Assembly (NCBI GenBank): GCA_023254365.1
Contig: JALRLQ010000019.1
Coordinates: 1-24,706 of the forward strand
DNA: 24,706 bases
Reading direction: 5' to 3'
Origin: Candidatus Poseidonia sp.
Lineage (GTDB): Archaea > Thermoplasmatota > Poseidoniia > Poseidoniales > Poseidoniaceae
The notes beneath the pieces are model-generated. The model was not told the DNA's origin, did no database searches, and saw only the letters and a list, made by a program, of their open reading frames with translations. Of the stretch, positions 7,401 to 13,556 are shown one piece after another; the stretch's first letter is position 1; every line of letters begins with the position of its first letter. The position numbers and the translations under genes are program-made.

Positions 7401-10057
7401 TCGGGGTCGGAGTACCCGTCGCCGTCTTGGTCGGCGCACCCGTTGCGATCTTCATCCGAGGGCCCCGAGACGGAGGCACAGGCGTCTGCACCGTTGGCGG
7501 TGGTCCATCCGCTGTCCGGGTTGGAGAACCCGTCGCCGTCGCTGTCGGTGCAGCCGTAACGGTCACCTGTTGAGTTTCCAGCAAGGTTGATGCATGCATC
7601 TGGTTCGGTACCCGCACTGTTGTCGCCGTAACCGTCGAAATCCGTATCGGCCCACTGGGTAGGCTCCGAGGGGAAGGCGTCGGCGCCGTTGTTCACGGTC
7701 CAACTCCCGTCTGGATTGGAGTACCCGTCGTTGTCGGTGTCTGGACACCCGGTGCGGTCGATGGTGGAGGTCCCGGCTGTTTGGTTGCAGTCGTCATCCT
7801 CGTCCTCGTAACCGTCGCCGTCGGTGTCTTGCGTGAGGTTGGTGAGCGAGTAGTCGCCGGTCATGGCGAGGGCAAAGAATTGCGGTCCGGTTGGCACGTT
7901 CGAGCCCAAGACGTGAACTTCCCACGTCCCTTGAGCGGGGGAGGACAACGTCATGCCTCGAAGATTGTCGAGGTTGTTGCTCAGGTTCGTCCAGGTGCCC
8001 GAGGGGTCCTTGACGGCCAAATCCAGGTCGTTGACGAGATTCGTGCTCGCTGATGGGGTTGAGGCGGGGTCCGTCCACGACAACGCCAGGTTGATGTCAG
8101 CAGCGTTTGCAGGGACGTTGAACGACCAACCACGCTCAGCGTTGGTGATGACCGATTCGCCTTGCAACCACGAGGTGTTGATGGCTTGCGTCATGTTCAC
8201 CAAACCCCATCCTTCGTGGTTGTTGGGCGCGGCTTCGCCAGCCCCGTTGGTGCTCGAGGAGTATTGGCCCTCCATGTCGTGGGCGCTGGCAATGAAGATG
8301 GCTTTGATGAGCGCCGAGGTTGGGGCGGTTTCGCCCTCGTTGTCCATGAGATGTTGGAGCAACAAGGCCGTGGCCCCTGCCGTGAGCGGTGTGGCCATGC
8401 TCGTACCGCCCAAGTAGGTGTAGGAGGCGTTGTGGGCCATCCAACCCGTGTCCGATGTGCTTCGGGATTTGGTGGAGAGAATGAAGGTGCCCGGTGCGCT
8501 GATGTCAGGCTTGAGTCGACCGTCATCGGTCGGGCCGCGGGAGGAAAAAGCCGCCATCCCTTCGGGGTTGTCGGCGTATCGGTCGCTGGAAATGGGTGAG
8601 CCATAATTCGAACCCCATACGTAGGAAATGTTGGCTCGGTCGTTTTCACTCGCACCCACGGTCAGGACGTTTTTCGCCGTTGCTGGGGAGCCAAGGGAAT
8701 CCAAATCGATCTCACCGTCACTGTTCGCATCCTCGCCTTCGTTGGCGGCGGCAAACAAAATCACGAGTTCGTCGTGCGTTCGGGCACTGGCGTCGGCTTG
8801 GGCTGAGGAGGTGGTGTACTGGCCGTCGACGGGTGCGCCCCACGAGTTGGTGTGCACGCGACTCCCGTTTTCCCAAGCGAGCGCAAACATGTCATCGAGG
8901 TCGTCGGGAATACCGATGAGCGACTCAGAGCCGTCGTTCATGGTGGTGCCGATGGAATGGAACAGGAGGTGGGCTTCCGGCGCCGCACCGATGATGTCGC
9001 CGTTGCTGTGCGTACCGTCGCCCAACACCGAGCCTGCCACGTGGGTGCCGTGTCCGTCATGGTCTTCGGCATCATCACCGCATGGGCTCAGGCTGTAGTA
9101 GGCGCATTCCGCAGCCGAGGGCGGGAACGAGAGAATTCCCGTGATGTGGTCTCGGAAATCGGGGTGCATGTTCGAGTTGTTGACCCCGTTGTCCAACCCT
9201 GAATCGGCCACCGTGACGATGATTCCAGTGCCGTCAAGCCCCGACCAACCCGAGTTGATGGCGGCCATGTTCGAGCCACTCCAAACATCGGTGACGTTCA
9301 TGACCTGAATGCCCTTGGAGTTGAGGATTTCAAAGAACGGCTTGGGCTCAATCCATTCGACTTGCTCTTGGCGAGCCAACCACCCGACGCTATCGATGTT
9401 CACTTCCAGCGTGGCGAACCGTCCGCTGTGGGAATGGACATCAACATCGTCCCGGTGGTTGATGCCCTCGGGCAATGCGTCACCGGCCAGCATGATGTTG
9501 ACGAAAGCGAAGTTCTCGTTAACGAAGGGGTTGGGTGCCGCCATCTCAAGGCCCATCATGCCACGAACGAGGTCCATTTGCACCTTGTCCACCGCGTCCA
9601 TGCGGGCCATGCCTTGCACGTTGAGTGCGGCCAAGTGAGCCGGTGTTACGCCAGCCACATCGCAGTGGAATCCGGTCGGGGGCAGGAACGAGAAACAATC
9701 GATGCCGGCGTTCGCCAATCGACCGTGCCAGTCGCTTGGCACTGGGTAGGTGTGGCTGAGGATGTGAAATCCGTCGACGACGGCCTCACCTGTTCGGTCC
9801 TCCCATTCGACCGGTGCCACCAACGTGACGTCGCGGTAGATAAGCCGGGAAACGTCGCTTCCTGAATCGGTCGGAAGCCATCCGTATTCGGCCGTGGCGG
9901 TGGGTGTAATGCCCAGTTGCGCCAGCGCTTCCAAATCGGCGTTTGTTTCCGGGGCGGGGTTCTCTTCAGCGGCCGAAACAAAGGCCAACGGAGAGAGGAC
10001 CTGAAGGACCATCAAGACACAAAAGACAAGAGAGGCTCGACGGCGTACGCTCAGCAT
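4475..10057 (-). CDS. Giant surface subtilase with TSP3-type repeats
   Basis: This 1860-residue protease is secreted and membrane anchored. A signal peptide covers about residues 1-30, followed by a propeptide-like region to ~265. The S8 subtilisin domain has its catalytic triad at about D285 (VADSGLD), H336 (GHGTHVAG) and S551 (GGTSMATP), with the oxyanion asparagine near 440 (AAANEGE). A beta-sandwich resembling proprotein-convertase C-terminal domains spans about 635-735. Residues ~744-1637 are a ladder of acidic DxDxDG repeats of the thrombospondin type 3 kind, expected to bind calcium and form a rigid stalk. Another beta domain precedes a transmembrane helix at ~1784-1804 and an Arg-rich cytoplasmic tail of 56 residues. 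The protease would stand far from the membrane and digest extracellular protein, in keeping with the neighbouring lipoprotein M28 peptidase. The start ATG has GAGGT almost touching it. Confidence 0.96.
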   Translation of the reverse strand: MLSVRRRASLVFCVLMVLQVLSPLAFVSAAEENPAPETNADLEALAQLGITPTATAEYGWLPTDSGSDVSRLIYRDVTLVAPVEWEDRTGEAVVDGFHILSHTYPVPSDWHGRLANAGIDCFSFLPPTGFHCDVAGVTPAHLAALNVQGMARMDAVDKVQMDLVRGMMGLEMAAPNPFVNENFAFVNIMLAGDALPEGINHRDDVDVHSHSGRFATLEVNIDSVGWLARQEQVEWIEPKPFFEILNSKGIQVMNVTDVWSGSNMAAINSGWSGLDGTGIIVTVADSGLDNGVNNSNMHPDFRDHITGILSFPPSAAECAYYSLSPCGDDAEDHDGHGTHVAGSVLGDGTHSNGDIIGAAPEAHLLFHSIGTTMNDGSESLIGIPDDLDDMFALAWENGSRVHTNSWGAPVDGQYTTSSAQADASARTHDELVILFAAANEGEDANSDGEIDLDSLGSPATAKNVLTVGASENDRANISYVWGSNYGSPISSDRYADNPEGMAAFSSRGPTDDGRLKPDISAPGTFILSTKSRSTSDTGWMAHNASYTYLGGTSMATPLTAGATALLLQHLMDNEGETAPTSALIKAIFIASAHDMEGQYSSSTNGAGEAAPNNHEGWGLVNMTQAINTSWLQGESVITNAERGWSFNVPANAADINLALSWTDPASTPSASTNLVNDLDLAVKDPSGTWTNLSNNLDNLRGMTLSSPAQGTWEVHVLGSNVPTGPQFFALAMTGDYSLTNLTQDTDGDGYEDEDDDCNQTAGTSTIDRTGCPDTDNDGYSNPDGSWTVNNGADAFPSEPTQWADTDFDGYGDNSAGTEPDACINLAGNSTGDRYGCTDSDGDGFSNPDSGWTTANGADACASVSGPSDEDRNGCADQDGDGYSDPDSGWTTANGADAFPTDDTQWVDSDGDGYGDNPPPATTGDGCPTSSGTSTQDRYGCADTDGDGYSDPDVLWTTANGADAFVADATQWSDGDSDGYGDNASGNNPDACPTQFGTSTEAGRLGCTDTDGDGYADVDDAFPSESTQWADTDGDGYGDELTGYQGDACPSTSGTSSRDRFGCTDTDGDGSSDGDANWTSANGADVAPNDATQWLDTDGDGYGDNPTGTNGDACPLVNGNSTNDRRGCPDTDGDGYSDPDALWTTDDGADAYPNDPTRWGDNDGDGYDDGLDDDCPTLFGTSMHDRKGCPDQDGDGYSDPDSGWTTANGADAFMTDATQWNDTDGDGYGDNPSGSLPDACVNTYGESWQNGTFGCPDGDEDGWANSQDSHPDEQTQWADTDGDGYGDNPGGVNPDSCVNDAGNSTQGNRLGCPDTDGDGWDDTIDALPNLDTQWLDQDGDGYGDNASGLQPDACPGEAGTSTEDRYGCVDDDGDGYSNASDAFPSDPTRWNDTDGDGFDDVEDACPLTAGTSTEDRLGCVDTDGDGVSNPSPPAGNDSGWNASDGADAFPDDATQFSDQDFDGFGDNASGHQPDACPTQAGGSTVDRFGCVDEDSDGTSDDNDDFLGDSTQWSDGDSDGYGDNPNGSQPDACPTEAGTSTLDGFGCTDTDGDGASDLNDLWPGDASQWFDSDGDGYGDEAAGTDGDDCPAESGDSTQGGVMGCPDQDGDGWADTVDEFPDQRTQYTDTDGDGFGDNATLGAYRPDHWPNDATRNSAEASMTCSPTTITVDLAASGWFSFTCTVSTQMSTAFAANVDWEATTSIAGETSNHFLTFTSNTGTTQTVTFSGTAKVMGTHDLLLSAREPGANYPMDTVTVTIIAKDSNAPVTVLDEAEGSLLTMVTDNVMLQAGLAGLVLFVLMGALMMRGRAKNSKETLRRERRLSELREQHGITELPQRGMVQRPQTMPRPPSNSMFDEFRRR
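5146..7828 (-). repeat. Coding tandem repeat: 16 DxDxDG composite units
   Basis: Within the protease gene I count 16 consecutive composite units of about 38-71 residues. A typical unit reads DTDGDGYxD, then WTTANGADAFP, then a TQWxDTDGDGYGDN segment, then DACP, GTST and DRxGC. Most units carry two DxDxDG calcium-type loops and two cysteines, as in thrombospondin type 3 repeats. The third unit is shortened and lacks the central TQW-DxDxDG segment. Units 6, 10-12 and 14-16 lack the WTTANGAD insert. The nucleotide sequence is correspondingly repetitive, which makes this stretch prone to assembly collapse and to misleading long antisense reading frames. Confidence 0.93.
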
Positions 10058-10161
10058 ACCTCAAGGGTAGACTGGGACCCTCATGAAAGATTTGGAGGAA
10101 CCACTTTGCTATCGCAGACATGACCGAGGGTTCAAGAGTCACAGGCTGAGCGCACTCTATC

Positions 10162-12015
10162 ATGACGAGGGCCCATGCCGCCGGCGGGAAGAAAGACATG
10201 ATGGCTCCCGAAGACATCAACGCCGGCGCAGAGGTTCTGGGCAAGCAGATTTGGCGTATCGTCCCTTACGCCAAGAAGTATCCAAAACGGGTGTTGACGG
10301 GTATTTTTGCCAATGCCGCTGCGCGATTTTTTGACCTCATGCCGTTCGTGGCCATCGGTTTGGCCGTGGATTACTTCACCACCGACGTGCTTTCCGGCCC
10401 TCAAATCGTTCAGGACATCGTCACCGGGATTCACAGCAACCCCGCATACGGCTACGGGATTTTGATCTTCCTCTGCTTCCTCTGTTTGGCGATTTTCCAG
10501 GGCATTTCTGAATACGCATGGCAAACGCTGGGATACAACATTCAACACGACCTCAGGATGGACGCCACCCGGTCACTCATCGCCATGGAGGCGTCCTATT
10601 ACGACCAACGTCAAACAGGCCAAATCATGTCCGTTCTCTCTAGCGACGTCAATCAACTCGAAGACGTCGTGTCCGATTCGTCCACCTCCATTATCCGAAT
10701 CGTCATCACGTTTGCCACGGCCTTCATCATCCTCGTGTTGATGTCGTGGAAATTGGCGGCCGTGCTGTTCGGCCCCATCCTGTTCATTGTGCCTGCAGTC
10801 TACTGGTTCTCCACACGTGTCCAGCGCAAATATCGCAAACAGCGCGAGTCAACCGGCGATATCCACGCCGTGCTTGAGAACCTCATCTCGGGTATCGCAG
10901 TCGTTCAAGCCTACAACGCCGAAGACTGGGAGGCCAACCGGGTGGCTGCCGAATCGGGCTCCTACCGCGACCAGGCCATGGGTGCGAGCAAAGACCGTAA
11001 TCGATTCATCCCCATGATCTACGCCGTCGCTGGCGTGGCCTTCGGTCTCCTCGTGACCGCCGGTGGCTACCTTGCAAGCACGGGTGAAATCACCACCGGT
11101 CAGTTGGTGACCTTTCTGCTCATCAGCACCCGAATGACGATGCCGATGTTCATCTTCGGCATCCTCGTCAACCAACTCCAGCGCGGTGAAGCCGCCGCCA
11201 GGCGCGTGTTTGCAGCGGTTGATTTGGAACCGACCATCGTCGATGAAGAGGGTGCTGTCCCGCTTGAAGGCGGTATCAAAACCATCGAATTCAACGATGT
11301 TTACTTCACCTATCCCGGAACCACCATCAAGGTGCTCAACGGCATTTCGTTCAACGTGAACGAGGGGGATTTCCTCGGTATCATGGGCCACACAGGGGCC
11401 GGCAAGACCACCATTCTGAAACTCATCATGCGTTACTACACCCCGGACAGCGGTGAAGTGCTGGTCAACGGTCAGCCCATCACCGCCTACACGCTTCATT
11501 CGCTTCGAGAAGCCATCGGCTTTGTCAGCCAAGACCCGTTCCTGTTCTACGGTTCGGTGCGCGACAACGTCGTCTACAACCAAACAGCCACTGAAGAGGA
11601 CCTTGTCTCCGCTCTCAAGATGGCCGGTGCGTGGGAATTTGTTCAGGACCTCGAGGAAGGACTTGACACGCTGGTGGGTGACCGTGGCGCCATGCTCAGC
11701 GGTGGCCAGCGCGCCCGCGTCTCGCTGGCACGGGCCCTGCTCAAAGCGCCCAGCCTGCTGATTCTCGACGAAGCCAGCAGTGCGTTGGACGCTGAGACGG
11801 AGCGCCGTATCCAAGAAAACCTGCTCTCGTCGGGCAAAGAGCGTGCCACCATCGCTGTGGCCCACCGTCTAAGCACGATTCGCAACGCCAACGAAATCCT
11901 CTCGATGGTCGACGGTGCCATTGTTGAGCGCGGCGTTCACGACGACCTCGTGGCCTCCGGCGGCGTCTACGCCAGTCAATGGACCATCCAGACCGGCGAC
12001 ATGGCGGGCCTGTGA
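10162..12015 (+). CDS. ABC exporter, fused membrane and ATPase domains
   Basis: A 617-residue half-transporter of the MsbA/MDR type; two copies would form the pump. The first ~340 residues hold six hydrophobic helices with the long cytoplasmic extensions typical of type IV ABC exporters. The nucleotide-binding domain is complete: Walker A GHTGAGKTT at 409-417, Q-loop Q457, signature LSGGQ at 513-517, Walker B LLILDE at 532-537, and H-loop H568 in AVAHRLS. It should therefore be active. The substrate cannot be told from sequence; a lipid, peptide or drug is possible. An ATG at 10198 is an alternative start. The gene is divergent from the giant protease across 104 bases, and its TGA abuts the TGA of the convergent downstream operon (TGATCA) with no base between. 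Confidence 0.94.
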   Translation: MTRAHAAGGKKDMMAPEDINAGAEVLGKQIWRIVPYAKKYPKRVLTGIFANAAARFFDLMPFVAIGLAVDYFTTDVLSGPQIVQDIVTGIHSNPAYGYGILIFLCFLCLAIFQGISEYAWQTLGYNIQHDLRMDATRSLIAMEASYYDQRQTGQIMSVLSSDVNQLEDVVSDSSTSIIRIVITFATAFIILVLMSWKLAAVLFGPILFIVPAVYWFSTRVQRKYRKQRESTGDIHAVLENLISGIAVVQAYNAEDWEANRVAAESGSYRDQAMGASKDRNRFIPMIYAVAGVAFGLLVTAGGYLASTGEITTGQLVTFLLISTRMTMPMFIFGILVNQLQRGEAAARRVFAAVDLEPTIVDEEGAVPLEGGIKTIEFNDVYFTYPGTTIKVLNGISFNVNEGDFLGIMGHTGAGKTTILKLIMRYYTPDSGEVLVNGQPITAYTLHSLREAIGFVSQDPFLFYGSVRDNVVYNQTATEEDLVSALKMAGAWEFVQDLEEGLDTLVGDRGAMLSGGQRARVSLARALLKAPSLLILDEASSALDAETERRIQENLLSSGKERATIAVAHRLSTIRNANEILSMVDGAIVERGVHDDLVASGGVYASQWTIQTGDMAGL

Positions 12016-12576
12016 TCACGACGTGTGGGGTCTTCGCATCAACACCATGTTGACCACGGCAACTACGACGACGATGGCCGATAACCAAACGGGCATCAGC
12101 GGTACCTGGTCGTAGGGCAGGTGGAACATATCCAACAGCGATTCACCTCGTGTGAAGGTTCCGCCAATGGAGGCCGTGGTCAAAATCAGCCCCACCGACG
12201 CCATGCCGCCAAGGGCTTGCATCGCCCGATTCCAGGGGTTATCCCACACCTCGCGACCGTGAGAGCGCCGAGCCATCAAGACCCCGAACGCAAGCCCGAA
12301 GGCCGCCGAAGAAAGCAGCATTTTGTTGATGAGGAGCGGATGGTCCACGCCTTCGCCAGGGCTCGCTTGGATGCCGGTGAAAATGGCCATCGGCATGGCC
12401 AGCAGGCCAAAGGCGAGGGCGAAATGAGCGACATGGTCCGCCAGCGAAAGGTAGCGATTCAGTCCGAAGAACCCGTGACTGGCAAGTCCCGCCAGCAAAA
12501 AGGCGGCGCCGGCCATGGCGAAGGAGCCCACCGTGAGTTCCGTGCTCACCACGTGAAGCGTTCCTGCGGAAACCAT
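12016..12576 (-). CDS. Five-helix membrane protein, DUF2231-like
   Basis: A small integral membrane protein of about 186 residues with five predicted helices (about 14-37, 46-69, 79-101, 119-140 and 157-180). Histidines sit at helix ends or inside them: near residues 8 and 34, the HxxH pair in the second helix (ADHVAHFA), and one before the third (DHPLLIN). The order HF-helix, H-LLN-helix, then GG-T-R at the end of helix four resembles the DUF2231 family, some of whose members are suspected heme-binding membrane proteins; this is recalled from memory and tentative. ATG at 12576 overlaps the TGA of the upstream gene (TGATG) and has GGAGGTGA eight bases before it. An in-frame GTG one codon earlier (12579) is the alternative. 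It is the last gene of the three-gene operon, suggesting it works with the two CxnCH proteins. Confidence 0.75.
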   Translation of the reverse strand: MVSAGTLHVVSTELTVGSFAMAGAAFLLAGLASHGFFGLNRYLSLADHVAHFALAFGLLAMPMAIFTGIQASPGEGVDHPLLINKMLLSSAAFGLAFGVLMARRSHGREVWDNPWNRAMQALGGMASVGLILTTASIGGTFTRGESLLDMFHLPYDQVPLMPVWLSAIVVVVAVVNMVLMRRPHTS

Positions 12577-13556
12577 CACGCTTCACCTCCTTCAGCAAAT
12601 TCATCGGGTGTTTCTTTGGTAGAGGCCTCAATGGCTGTTCCTCGTCCTTGTTGGAGCGTCAAAAACGCAGCCATGAACGCCAACAACATGGCCATTGATT
12701 GAATGTAGGCGGCCGTTTCGTCGACGGTCCATGCCGGGTCGTCGCTTCGAAGTTGGAACCACGGCGACGTTTGTTCTGGCCCTTCTCCTTCCAAATGAAC
12801 ACGCCACTCAACCACGGTGGGTTGGAGGCTGGCTGGGAGTTCAAACGACCAAACGCCGGCTCCGTCAGCGGTGGGCAGCACCTCGTTGATTTCGCCACCG
12901 GCCACGCGCCATTCAACCGTCACGTCGTCGACAAATTCGGTTTCGAGCACGACCGTCGTGGACTCACCCACCGAGCGCTGGGTGGGCGGCATGAAGCTCG
13001 ATGCCAAGCGGGGCAAATCTTCGGGCACCACGCGAACATCAATCAGCGCAGGCGCTATCGATGCCCCGAAGAACGGCGCATCGCTGCCGTCTTCTGTACC
13101 GTGATGGATGGCACCGTAGAGCGGATATTCGCCCACCGAAGGGGCGCGTAGCGTCCATGTCACGGTTCGCTCGGTCGTCCCTGCAGGTATCGTCACCTCA
13201 ACGTAATTTTCAGTTCCTCCTTCACTGTTGGAGACCACGGTCCAGCCGTCGTCAGCGGGTGTGTCGCCGGCACCGGAAAGGTCGGAGAGCAAGAAGACGC
13301 CCAACATCCCGGTTTGACTCGTTTCAATGTTGGTGATGGCAATCGAAACGCTGGTGAGCAGGCCTTCGTAGCCAACGGCCGGTGCGGAAACAACCACCGT
13401 GGCCGGAGAGGATTTGTTCATGTCCGCATCACCGTGGCAAGCACCACCGCACTGGGCATCGAACGTCCCTTCGCCCACGCCATTGGGGTTGGCGGAGCCC
13501 AAGGAAGGGACCATCAGCAAGGAGAACACGACCAGCATGGCGACAGCACGCTTCAT
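12576..13556 (-). CDS. Secreted CxxxCH protein with C-terminal anchor
   Basis: A 326-residue protein. A signal peptide covers about 1-22, then CGGACHGD at 36-43 gives a C36-x3-C40-H41 motif, a spaced-out variant of the heme c attachment motif. A beta-rich domain follows (about 50-175). It resembles the reeler-like domain that follows CxxCH in 'choice-of-anchor V' proteins, including an aromatic/His segment AIHHGTEDG. A second beta domain (about 185-270) precedes a transmembrane helix near 283-301 and an acidic cytoplasmic tail. Its ATG overlaps the previous stop by ATGA and has a GGAGGTGA ribosome site, so its translation is probably coupled to the 834-residue protein. Whether the cysteines carry heme, bind a metal or form a disulfide cannot be decided from sequence. 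No function is assigned. Confidence 0.85.
   Translation of the reverse strand: MKRAVAMLVVFSLLMVPSLGSANPNGVGEGTFDAQCGGACHGDADMNKSSPATVVVSAPAVGYEGLLTSVSIAITNIETSQTGMLGVFLLSDLSGAGDTPADDGWTVVSNSEGGTENYVEVTIPAGTTERTVTWTLRAPSVGEYPLYGAIHHGTEDGSDAPFFGASIAPALIDVRVVPEDLPRLASSFMPPTQRSVGESTTVVLETEFVDDVTVEWRVAGGEINEVLPTADGAGVWSFELPASLQPTVVEWRVHLEGEGPEQTSPWFQLRSDDPAWTVDETAAYIQSMAMLLAFMAAFLTLQQGRGTAIEASTKETPDEFAEGGEA
12583..12590 (-). promoter_or_regulatory. Shine-Dalgarno site of the five-helix protein gene
   Basis: The minus-strand sequence GGAGGTGA is a full match to the usual archaeal and bacterial 16S 3' end. It lies inside the end of the preceding gene, seven bases before the ATG at 12576. It favours translation from this start within the polycistronic message. 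Confidence 0.75.

Noticed and set aside
5077..7590. Many long plus-strand open frames of 80-331 codons rich in Arg/Val across the protease repeat region
   Set aside because: They are antisense to the repeat-coding sequence. The high GC and repeating GAY-GGY codons leave the opposite strand free of stops. The translations have no family features, and the minus frame has clear domains.
4475..10057. CRISPR array suspected from regular repeats
   Set aside because: The repeats are in frame, vary by codon, have no unique spacers of fixed length and encode a continuous protein.
10100..10161. Possible tRNA-like stretch containing GGGTTCAAG upstream of the ABC exporter
   Set aside because: The sequence after TTCAAGA does not pair with the bases before it, and no acceptor or anticodon stem can be formed on either strand.
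10849..11865. 338-codon minus-strand frame opposite the ABC exporter
   Set aside because: It is antisense to a complete ABC transporter ATPase and membrane domain; the translation shows no domain or hydrophobic pattern.
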